Positions 10,201 to 17,690 of a stretch of 64,000 nucleotides of DNA are shown piece by piece. Both the position numbers and the translations under genes were made by a program. Each line of letters begins with the position of its first letter. Position 1 is the stretch's first letter. Source of the stretch: Candidatus Jettenia caeni (GTDB lineage: Bacteria; Planctomycetota; Brocadiia; Brocadiales; Brocadiaceae); contig BAFH01000004.1 in assembly GCA_000296795.1 (NCBI GenBank), forward strand, positions 992,001 through 1,056,000, in the 5' to 3' direction. Under the pieces are notes generated by a model. That model was not told where the DNA came from. It searched no databases and saw only the letters and a list, made by a program, of their open reading frames with translations.

Positions 10201-12790
10201 CTTCTACGTCTTTTCTTCGTCTTGGAATTACTCTGTTAGGGGTTGTTGTACCGGTAATATCAAATACCCTGATCGTATTACTATTTGATATCCCTGCATA
10301 CATCCGCCCAAAGTCCGTTGCGGTGAAGAGCGGGTCTATTGACAGAGACGTTATATAGGTACCCGAAGCTAAGCCTGTTATTGTTGCAGTACCTATCTGA
10401 GAGAGTGTAGGTACATCGGTTTTATTATATTTCCATATTCCTATATGATTGTCTCCTGCAAGATCCGTATTTCCTCCCACATATACATTCCCGGTAATCT
10501 CATCAACCGCAATTGCCGTTGGTTGAAAACCTAATGAGGTACTGGTAGATGAGCCCATTTTGATATCATCTGCAGCCTTCATATTCTCGGGATACGAGTT
10601 TGCTTCAAAAAAGGATCTTGTATAAAACGGCTTCGCTACGGTACTCGTCCCATAGTCTTCAAAATCCTTTTGTGTTGTATGCCTGAGAAGATCCATTGTT
10701 TTAGCAATAACACGTATCCTTTTTCTTCCTAATTCTCCACCAGTTATAGTATCTCCGGATGAGCCCGAGTACAAAACAGTGAGTAGTTCATCATCTATAC
10801 CTTTCAATACCGTACTTGTTATAATCCCCAGGGAATCTATCTCATAATATCCGGAATGACTAAGGCTTAATTCAGTTGTAGGCGTACCAAAGTGTGCCTT
10901 ATCAAGTGAACGGACAAGTATGCCGTTTGGATTAAACCTTTGCAACCGTGTATTTGGCTCTAGCTGGGCAATCAAACTCTTTTTCTTTTCAAAAAGGCGG
11001 CGATCGATTTCGGTTGGAGGAGATGATTTTGTTGTGTTTGTACCTATGGTTTCGTCCATAAATATCTCGAAATCTTTCCAACTCGTAAATGGCTTTTGCA
11101 GCCGATTAATGAGCATGGTGTTTGCAAGTGTTTTTGCTGCATCAAAAGTTGCTGCATCCATAATCTTCATTCCGTTAGCTATTACGGTCTGTAATATCTC
11201 TTTCGGTGCAGTATTTAGATTAACCGGGTATCTGGGCTCTGCCATAAGACTTGTAGGATTGAATGGATCGGGTTTTATCGTGGTTGTATCCTCCCATCCC
11301 TCTACCGTAACAAAATCCTTTAACTTTTCAAATTCATCTAAATTATCAAAATAGATTGCCTGATCCTGTGCAGAGTCTCTGTTAATGTTCTCACGGTCGA
11401 ATATGCGGCCTGCCTTCCGTACCAATAACGGCCGTTGTTCCGGAGGCGCGCAAACGGCGGGAATTGATGTACCGGGACGAATTACCTCCAAAAGCTGGTC
11501 GATAGACCGAAAGCGTTTACCAGGCAATGAATTCCTGTATTTGATAATAAGTACGGCATCTGCATCATCAGCCCTCGCTGTGGTTGTTCCAACATTATTT
11601 TTTTGATTTATTGAAGGATCGCTGGTAATCGTGGTGTAGAGCTCGCAATCGTATTCTATACCGCGGGAGTTAAATCCAAGATAGGTACCATCATCTGTAA
11701 TACTATCATCATCACGATCCCTGCCATCCCCCCGTTCGTCGATATAAGAGGTCATCGGATCATCATCCTCAGGCAAGCTCTCATTTACAGGGGTCAGAGG
11801 TGTATTGAAAGCACTGGGAACAAGTTCTACGACTTTTAAAAGGTAGTTCAGGAGCAGTGCCGTGAGTACGCCAGGACCGTTCAGGTTTATTTTGCCATTT
11901 GCGTCTATTACCTTTATATGTATATTCCCCAAAAAATCCCTTGATCTTTCTCCATATCCCGGTGTTGAAGTACCCATGGGGATACGTTTAGAATACCGCA
12001 ACCATTTTTGCAAACCGTTTTCAACCGTATCAAGCCTTCCATTATTATTAAAGTCAGGCTCACCGGCATCGTATTTCCCATTCCCCTCGGTCCCTGTTGG
12101 ATTAAATATTGGGTGATAGTCATCCCCTTTGGGATCCGGATTGTTTATAGGATCGTAACCGGCCTCATAAAGACCATAGAGAGGATGGCCCATTGATACA
12201 CTATAGGGATAACCAGGAATGCGATCGATGCCAATATCTTCATTAACAATTTGACCGTAACTATCTACAAGGATAATGCCAAAGGCATCTTCAAGTATCC
12301 CGTCAGGGGCATCCTGCTGTCTGTTGCCGTTGGTATCTTCCGAGGTCGGTACAATCTCAGGGTCTCCCGATACACCGGGGAGGTCATCAATAATCCCATC
12401 CCCATCATCATCTACCCCATTTCGGCCAATAATTGATACATTCTTACTTACAGCACTGATATCAAATTTTCCATCCCAATTATTATCCACCTCTCCATCC
12501 CTTGCAATAATGCCATCGCCGTTGAGATCGGTATCCTGAAAAAACGCCGCCCACATCGGGTCGCTGCAGGTTTCGCTCCCGATCTTATTCTGCACCCCTT
12601 CGATTGCCATTGACAAACCCATTCTGGCCGCAGACCCCGATAATTCGCTCGTCTTGCCATCCAACATTTTATGATCTAAAAAGGTCAGACCTGATCCTGC
12701 TAAAGCAAGGATAAACACAATGGCAATAATTACTACCGTTGATCCAAAAGCTTCTTCCTTCTTAAAATTCATATATCCGGAATTATTCAA
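7238..12790 (-). CDS. Giant GspK-like minor pseudopilin (1850 aa) with beta-propeller-like and calcium-binding regions
   Basis: Very large pseudopilus tip protein. Seen: one N-terminal hydrophobic helix (residues about 17-37, STVVIIAIVFILALAG); acidic D-x-D-x-DG loops (DDDGDGIIDD, DTNGNRQQD); a copy of the EAGYDPINNPDPKGDDYHP...GTEGNG module near residue 210; and the GspK hallmark DANGKINLN at about 300, with later FRSIDQLLEVI and PVNLNTAPKEIL (helix-hairpin-helix-like, typical of GspK). From about residue 770 there are repeats such as AVDEITGNVYVGGN that look like an NHL-type propeller, then a lectin-like stretch and more Asp-rich loops. GspK is normally near 330 aa, so about 1500 residues are extra. 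The longest frame starts with TTG at 12790; ATG at 12772 (MNFKKEE) is an equally good start. Confidence 0.82.
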   Translation of the reverse strand: MNNSGYMNFKKEEAFGSTVVIIAIVFILALAGSGLTFLDHKMLDGKTSELSGSAARMGLSMAIEGVQNKIGSETCSDPMWAAFFQDTDLNGDGIIARDGEVDNNWDGKFDISAVSKNVSIIGRNGVDDDGDGIIDDLPGVSGDPEIVPTSEDTNGNRQQDAPDGILEDAFGIILVDSYGQIVNEDIGIDRIPGYPYSVSMGHPLYGLYEAGYDPINNPDPKGDDYHPIFNPTGTEGNGKYDAGEPDFNNNGRLDTVENGLQKWLRYSKRIPMGTSTPGYGERSRDFLGNIHIKVIDANGKINLNGPGVLTALLLNYLLKVVELVPSAFNTPLTPVNESLPEDDDPMTSYIDERGDGRDRDDDSITDDGTYLGFNSRGIEYDCELYTTITSDPSINQKNNVGTTTARADDADAVLIIKYRNSLPGKRFRSIDQLLEVIRPGTSIPAVCAPPEQRPLLVRKAGRIFDRENINRDSAQDQAIYFDNLDEFEKLKDFVTVEGWEDTTTIKPDPFNPTSLMAEPRYPVNLNTAPKEILQTVIANGMKIMDAATFDAAKTLANTMLINRLQKPFTSWKDFEIFMDETIGTNTTKSSPPTEIDRRLFEKKKSLIAQLEPNTRLQRFNPNGILVRSLDKAHFGTPTTELSLSHSGYYEIDSLGIITSTVLKGIDDELLTVLYSGSSGDTITGGELGRKRIRVIAKTMDLLRHTTQKDFEDYGTSTVAKPFYTRSFFEANSYPENMKAADDIKMGSSTSTSLGFQPTAIAVDEITGNVYVGGNTDLAGDNHIGIWKYNKTDVPTLSQIGTATITGLASGTYITSLSIDPLFTATDFGRMYAGISNSNTIRVFDITGTTTPNRVIPRRRKDVEGVSGVIPKKITLDAGHKVIAAITSNSTNVLEWRYPPADVSAIPEVDDLSSLTDESNNGIDDDNDGTPDDIGTSTRGRPETLIDNDDSDVDGEIDDAVRPKPTQPKHPSSLSKTPLSISTGFSSPPVDIVFDNKLEQFFIAGTDTVVNYQDDVDSHLLEEITRIPLPFPFEVTAMTVDTNDGLLYILGASTSDELLKLTTTGTPTAFYELDSLPLGSVTTNTKQMVMDEEDDLIFVLSEGTVGTVTAVHARNERLQILPASEIGMETNNAVAIGIDSRRNRVYIAGTSTPELRMFEYRVDTPATTKQTWADGLIQLSHHAVPLGTVTQMLYSSNFQGDYHLMGTDTANQFGTGTPMLVGTGTPLLIVNGVTQAVNTGDSLFVPDAGTITVRLAPDGVITQTLSDSGSVSGGVVAYDLNTLLGKGTITANLDGRGIRCGAMEFWIKFPQITNPWAIPETVIDNRDNDGDGFIDDTGANPASNPETNAEDGIDDDGDGYGDDIIGIGINTNNKPDEIILSRLFYEVSMENEIFVTKNNGVPTREEQLSMIMGTSTAIKDSPPFTFDSLAGTYTVFSKLSLKDFGDTNNDGLIDNARLELERFSFPGTITVTGLFVNDVPFTNESIYPGSATYNTAGTTTFSLKPGVWKNIAYSWWIETDGSDNREDVEQNLFINGNLVDPGNPVDLGTDTSFILGTVSARLSDLNSGTSTSIFHIGTKIFESVTDRASFMATIDDLVVYNGTSSVTGNPKRFASSFGTSVFEKGEPYQDYNLNFRRDTSGRRFGDKNGNGVYDIGEAFDMGGLTFYDSSGEFYSFYGERFIDAGTSALANAYENGELYIDYNRNRRWDSGELYLNLDMDQNHNQGVSPGIRDSNNDGRLDDSGYIVRNFTKIVPVGSRIGTIAWTEYLPEKTDVSLELTLKALDGKVLWRWFGGDGASTGIRIDLPVPEDAVLEYRANLFAVGTQTESPVLDDITVTVIKKMPEILSVIE

Positions 12791-13174
12791 TTAAGAATTT
12801 AGCCACAAAGGCACTTAAAAGACTGAGATGGTTCAAGTTTGCAACCTGAACCTCATATTTATAGCATTGATTTAGCTATTACTTCAACCCGGGTCGTGGA
12901 GAAAAAGCGAGCAAGCCGAAGTCCAAAACAAAGTGAGGGGAAAGTAATCCCCCTGTAGAAAAGGGGGAAAATTCTCTTTAAAAAAGGGATAAAGGAATTA
13001 TGAATTCTCTTTTGTATTTCCCTCTTCTCAGACACGCACCCATTGTATTTCTCACTTTCTAAAACACTCATCTATTTTCCTCATTTCTAAACTACTCACC
13101 CATCTCCCACTTTTCTAAAGGGGGATCAAGGGGGATTAGCCTGAGTCTGAACTCTATCCTGAAATTTCAAATTA
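12791..13174. repeat. Gene-free spacer with dispersed poly-G/poly-C hairpin repeats
   Basis: No credible gene. Holds CCCCCTGTAGAAAAGGGGG near 12950 and, around 13110-13138, the phrase CTAAAGGGGGATCAAGGGGG, which recurs (either strand) near 19860, 23080, 35995, 36070 and 55310. Such GC-rich inverted phrases between genes look like dispersed REP-type repeats. Confidence 0.5.
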
Positions 13175-13942
13175 CTAATATATCTCCTTCCTCTCGAGAA
13201 TTATGGTAGCAATGAAAAGGATCACCCCTATATACATCAAACCGTAAAACGAGGTAATGGCCATGTATCCGCTTGTAATAGGGATGCCGGCGGCAAGGGC
13301 AGAACTCACATTGAAATCCTCCAGGTTCGGGAGAATAGAATATATGACATTCCCTATAAACTGACTTACACCACCTTTTTCAATTAACCTGCCACATATA
13401 TAGGGCGAGAGGTGTCCTGCAGCATAAATAAAAAAACAAACAACGGCATTCAATGCTATGGGTAAGAAAATTGAGAGTGTAAGCGAAATAGCGGTAATTA
13501 TGGCCACCAGTTCGTAAGAGAGAATAATAGATTTCGTAATATTCCCGTAGTGAAGAATATCTCCCTTCCACAAGAGGGTAAGACCAAAGACCAGGGTAAG
13601 AAAGAAAAAGGCACATAATATCGTGAGCATAATACCAATATATTTCCCCAGGATAAACTCCCGCTTACTTATCGGTTTTGCAAATACTACAAGAATCGCC
13701 CTGTTCCTGATATCCTCGGAGATAATACCAGGCGAGGCAAGGATGGAGATTAAGAGACCGCACAAAACAATAGAACTTATTCCCATTTCACGGATCATAT
13801 TAATCTCAAGACCGAACCCGAATGTTGTAATAATCCTTGTGATCAATAGTAAAAGCGAAAAAAAGATTACGAGAAAATACGAGACAGGCTGGCGGATGGA
13901 ATCCTTAAAAATACCCATGGTAATAATGAGCGTCTTGTTCAT
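13175..13942 (-). CDS. ABC-2 type transporter permease
   Basis: Integral membrane permease of 255 residues with about six hydrophobic segments (first at YFLVIFFSLLLLITRII). The sequence PGIISEDIRNRAILVVFAKPISKREFILGKYIG is typical of ABC-2 permeases of the NosY/YhaP type, where the SxP-R-x-x-(F/Y) segment follows the second helix. No ATPase gene lies beside it; the nearest is at 25223-26101, next to a second permease. It sits inside the secretion gene series between the PilP-like gene and the giant GspK-like gene. Substrate unknown. Confidence 0.8.
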   Translation of the reverse strand: MNKTLIITMGIFKDSIRQPVSYFLVIFFSLLLLITRIITTFGFGLEINMIREMGISSIVLCGLLISILASPGIISEDIRNRAILVVFAKPISKREFILGKYIGIMLTILCAFFFLTLVFGLTLLWKGDILHYGNITKSIILSYELVAIITAISLTLSIFLPIALNAVVCFFIYAAGHLSPYICGRLIEKGGVSQFIGNVIYSILPNLEDFNVSSALAAGIPITSGYMAITSFYGLMYIGVILFIATIILERKEIY

Positions 13943-14205
13943 AGTTATGCTCCTTGAAATATCACATTAAATTAAGCCTTCGGCAAACTCTATAAATGAG
14001 GTTCCCCTCCCTCGATGGGAGGGGTTAGGGGAGGGTGATCTGCTTATTTCTTTCACTCCCCACCTGACCTCCCTCATTCCTTCGAGTCCTCTCAGGACAG
14101 GCAAGGGGGAGGAACCAGCAATTTGAATTTCCTATACATCAAGATATATCCTACCATATCTCATAAAAGAGGCGTTCCACCGAAACGTCTCTGCAATCTC
14201 AATTA

Positions 14206-14832
14206 TCATCTAATGGTAAATTTGTTCGGTGCCGTAGTGTAATCCTGAATTATCCCTTTTCGGTTCATGATCCGGGCAATGGTTGTATCGATAGAGATCA
14301 CCTTTATCCCATCCCACTCATCACCCTCTAAAAGAGTTCTATACCGTCCTGATCTTGCACCCTTCAATACAACGCTCAGTCTTTTACTCCTTTCCTTGAG
14401 ATTCATAATTCCAATAAACAGATATTCTTCTTTTTCAATTACTGCTTCCGTGGACTTTTCTCCTAATATGGCATTCACAGCTTCTGAAAAAAACGGGTTA
14501 CGGTCTAAGGTTACCGGTTCATTTTCCTGTACTATGGCGTCTCTCATAAAAATTGCCTGCGGTTCCGTGAGGGTAATATCGCTGATTTTTTGCTTTGGTA
14601 TCTGAATCTCATCGGGTAATCCCATATAACCCTTTACTCTCTCCAGAATCCCTTCCGCTGCTTTATTTTTTTTCGATACAGGGATATCCTGCAGCAGTTT
14701 TCCCCGCAAGGAAAAGAAGATTGAACAGAACGTCATCACAGATATTATCAGTAATACCTTTTCTATGTTCAGTTCTTTTATCCATTTTTTAAGAATAGAC
14801 ACGAAATATGTTTGCCCTTTAGTCATTTGCAT
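14206..14832 (-). CDS. PilP/GspC-like inner-membrane linker of the secretion machine
   Basis: Protein of 208 residues with a single N-terminal transmembrane helix (VLLIISVMTFCSIFFSL) followed by a periplasmic part. The C-terminal segment EEYLFIGIMNLKERSKRLSVVLKGARSGRYRTLLEGDEWDGIKVISID resembles the small beta domain (HR domain) of GspC/PilP that links the inner-membrane platform to the secretin. Its start overlaps the PilO-like stop by 14 bp, indicating one transcript. Assignment is by position, topology and the beta-domain pattern; sequence identity is too low for a firm name. Confidence 0.6.
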   Translation of the reverse strand: MQMTKGQTYFVSILKKWIKELNIEKVLLIISVMTFCSIFFSLRGKLLQDIPVSKKNKAAEGILERVKGYMGLPDEIQIPKQKISDITLTEPQAIFMRDAIVQENEPVTLDRNPFFSEAVNAILGEKSTEAVIEKEEYLFIGIMNLKERSKRLSVVLKGARSGRYRTLLEGDEWDGIKVISIDTTIARIMNRKGIIQDYTTAPNKFTIR

Positions 14833-15679
14833 GTAATCGCCATGTCGGGGTCATTGGGGCATAGGTAATGGAATCTTTGATTACAAGCTCAAGATACAAG
14901 AGTTTAAATCTGACATTGAGTTTACCCTTACCTACAACCTGATGCCCATCGGGTACCTGGATTTGTATATCTTCGACGAAAAAGTATCCTTCCGACTTTC
15001 TCAATACCTGAAAGGCCTTCAATACTTCGTCTAAACTGAGTTTGCAGTGTGCTTCTATCATTACCAGATCTATATTCTGGAAAACCATAAGATCCTGTAA
15101 TGAGCTAGACGCACCGGGGTCTCCTACTGTAATACTTACAAAATGGTTCTTATCGAATCCGCCGTCCAGCATTCGTTCCAGAAACATCTTCAGTAGCCAC
15201 ATCCTTCTGAGGTGTTTATTCATTTCATGTATATCAGTATGAATTGATTTTACCTCAAAAAATTTTCCATATACATTAACACCGGGTATTTTCTCAGAAA
15301 GCATATCCCTGAAACGGTCGATACATTGTTTATCCTTAATATGAGCAAATCGCTCATCTGGTGATATCACGAACTCGCTTTCCACCTCTGGAAACGAAAT
15401 GACATCCCTGATATTCTTAGCCTCGGTTCTATAGTAATCATCAAAATATTGAGCTCTCGTAATAAGCTCATCATAGGTAGGGACGCCGCGGATATCATAT
15501 CGTTTCAGCTCCCGGCTGGATGCCTTGAATTTTGCCAGATGTTTTTCTGCAGGGACAATAAAATGTTTATGTGCGTACCCCCTTGCAACAAGAGTGATAA
15601 TTACCCCTGCAATAAGGAAACACACAGCCCGCTTGTTAATACCCAACGTATTAGAGACACGGTAAAAAATCGATTTCAT
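14819..15679 (-). CDS. PilO/GspM-like inner-membrane assembly protein
   Basis: Protein of 286 residues with one N-terminal transmembrane helix (RAVCFLIAGVIITLVARGY), a following coiled-coil-like region (AEKHLAKFKASSRELKRYD) and a C-terminal ferredoxin-like half, the layout of PilO/GspM. It lies directly downstream of the PilM-PilN fusion and overlaps the PilP-like gene, giving the canonical M-N-O-P-type order with the secretin upstream. Functionally it should form the periplasmic alignment complex under the outer-membrane channel. No catalytic motif is expected or seen. Confidence 0.65.
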   Translation of the reverse strand: MKSIFYRVSNTLGINKRAVCFLIAGVIITLVARGYAHKHFIVPAEKHLAKFKASSRELKRYDIRGVPTYDELITRAQYFDDYYRTEAKNIRDVISFPEVESEFVISPDERFAHIKDKQCIDRFRDMLSEKIPGVNVYGKFFEVKSIHTDIHEMNKHLRRMWLLKMFLERMLDGGFDKNHFVSITVGDPGASSSLQDLMVFQNIDLVMIEAHCKLSLDEVLKAFQVLRKSEGYFFVEDIQIQVPDGHQVVGKGKLNVRFKLLYLELVIKDSITYAPMTPTWRLHAND

Positions 15680-15726
15680 AGTATTCCTATCTTAATATGG
15701 TGGATTCGCTTAACCCACCCGATACC

Positions 15727-16008
15727 TATAATATCCAAAGGATGAAACCGGACATATCCTCAACAGAGGAAAGATTCCTCAGTCTGTCATTGCGCGGGTC
15801 TTTTCCGAAGCAATCTTAGAGGCAGGGATTGTGGAGCCTGTTCCGGGCGTATCAGCAAGAAATCTCCGGGTTTGCTTCAGCCCTCACCTCGCAACCGCTT
15901 CACTCCTCGCAATGATTTTTTAAGAATTCCGTACGTTCCATACACCTGCATACAACCAAGACTCTACTTCTGCCATGTTCCGTTCGGTTTCATCGATTGA
16001 ATGCTATA
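15727..16008. mobile_element. MITE-2 copy with TA-flanked ends (about 282 bp)
   Basis: Left end TATAATATCCAAAGGATGAA and right end with GTTCGGTTTCATCGATTGAA then TGCTATA, an inverted pair also seen at 22765, 24863, 36119, 45885 and 49880. The interior contains the REP-like phrase GTCATTGCGCGGGTCTTTTC. No ORF. It ends 9 bp after the stop of the PilM-PilN gene. Confidence 0.7.
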
Positions 16009-16016
16009 ATAAATGC

Positions 16017-17573
16017 TCAATCTGTTACACATTCTATGTGAAAGGTAACCGTTCGATTGCCAAGTTCCTTAATTTCTCTAAAACTGACCCCTTTGAATCC
16101 CTTTACCCCTTCCAGATTTGTTACATAACTTTTGAGTATTTCCAGCGGGTTATCGCCGCCCTCCGTTGCCTTAACTTCCCCTTCCAGCCTGAGCCATCGG
16201 GAAGAACCGAGGGACTGGAATCCTCCCACGGTCATGATATCAACATTCTTCAGCGTAATATCTGTGGGAATTTTTACATCAAGAAGTTTCACCAGTGCTG
16301 CATAAGAAAAATCCTTATCACAAATATCCTTCAGTTTTTTGAGCTGTCCCCCGAGCTTCCTTTGTCCTTCTGCAATACCAACGAGCCTGCCCTCATTATT
16401 TATATAGGCTGACAAAGCATTTTCAGCCTTTGCTGCGTTATCCTTGTACACTTTCATACCACTATAGCTGTAGTACAGGGTCATACCTGCCGTGGCTAAT
16501 ACAAAAAACATGGCAATCTTGAGGTATCTCAAGTTCCTTTTAGCCCGGTCTTTGATTTCAGTGAGCCTGGACACTAATCTCATATAAACAGGCATCCTGT
16601 TCAGCGATCCAAGCGCTAACCCCGTGGCTACCGCCATACTGCGCGGGTCATAGTTCATACCACGAGCTCTCTTTTTATCAGAGACTTTTATTCCAACTGC
16701 TTCAATAGTATCAAGGGCCCTGACATCCTTATTCAGACGCTCGCCCAGATACCCTGTTAACCCTTTATCGGAGCATCTTTCACCTGATACCCAAAAATGA
16801 GAGATGTCGAATACCGAGAGTTTCAGTTCGCGCCGGCAGGCCATGAGTGTTTGCTGAATCTCGTCATGAATTGCATGGTATGTACCTTGTGTAGTATTTT
16901 CTTCTGTTATTTTCCGTCGAACGCTTCGGAAAAAAACAAGCCTGCTTGCAGGTTTCTCTGCATTGGCTTTCGCTACAATTGCCATATCGAGACCATCATT
17001 ACTGATATCAGCACAGAAATGCAGCGCCCCTTCTGTACCTTCTTTCATAATAGTAATAAGGTTATACAGTGCAAGAGGTCTCGGAACCGAATGATTCATT
17101 CCCTGCACCAGCCCCTCATGAAACTTATGAATAAACTCCAGGGTATCATTCCTGACCAGGGCAACCATCACTAATTCATTCTTTTCCCTGCGGGAAACCC
17201 CCTCGATCCTTGAAAACCCAAAATTAATATCGTTGATATTCTGGGAAGAGAGTATTAAATTAAGAAATGATACCATCCTCTCTTTTACGCTTTTCGGAAC
17301 AAAAAAATATTTATAGAGCACATCTTCAGCCGATGTGGTTATTGCAGGATTCTGCATCCTGAGTTTAGACCTGGAAAGGTCAGCCTTAACCATACGGGCA
17401 AGGAATTTCGGCGGCTGATGGATCAGCTTGCCTTCTTTCAGGTACTCCTTTATCGGTATAAGGGCGCAGTTTGATATCAGAAAGGACTTACCATGCTTTA
17501 CAACCTGGACAACCTTTATCGCATCGATTCCGATATCTATCCCTGTAGCAGTAATCTTCCGTTTCCGTGTCAT
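16017..17573 (-). CDS. PilM-PilN fusion (actin-like ATPase plus PilN/GspL-like domain)
   Basis: Protein of 518 residues combining two secretion components. The N-terminal two thirds look like PilM: GIDIGIDAIKVVQV is the phosphate-1 loop of the actin-like fold and ALYNLITIMKEGTEGALHFCADISNDGLDMAIV resembles the second phosphate region. A transmembrane helix near residue 350 (LKIAMFFVLATAGMTLYY) is followed by a PilN-like periplasmic part with a coiled coil and the segment ALVKLLDVKIPTDITLKNVDI. PilM and PilN are usually separate; GspL is the natural fusion, so this could equally be called GspL-like. It lies between the secretin and the PilO-like gene. Confidence 0.75.
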   Translation of the reverse strand: MTRKRKITATGIDIGIDAIKVVQVVKHGKSFLISNCALIPIKEYLKEGKLIHQPPKFLARMVKADLSRSKLRMQNPAITTSAEDVLYKYFFVPKSVKERMVSFLNLILSSQNINDINFGFSRIEGVSRREKNELVMVALVRNDTLEFIHKFHEGLVQGMNHSVPRPLALYNLITIMKEGTEGALHFCADISNDGLDMAIVAKANAEKPASRLVFFRSVRRKITEENTTQGTYHAIHDEIQQTLMACRRELKLSVFDISHFWVSGERCSDKGLTGYLGERLNKDVRALDTIEAVGIKVSDKKRARGMNYDPRSMAVATGLALGSLNRMPVYMRLVSRLTEIKDRAKRNLRYLKIAMFFVLATAGMTLYYSYSGMKVYKDNAAKAENALSAYINNEGRLVGIAEGQRKLGGQLKKLKDICDKDFSYAALVKLLDVKIPTDITLKNVDIMTVGGFQSLGSSRWLRLEGEVKATEGGDNPLEILKSYVTNLEGVKGFKGVSFREIKELGNRTVTFHIECVTD

Positions 17574-17690
17574 ATAACGATCCTCTGCCCGCGGCAGAAA
17601 AAAATGCCTTTTTGACCAATTACAAATACCATGATATTTCTTGCCTTGTTATCTGTTTTTACAAATACTTCGTTCCTGCTTTACTTGAAT

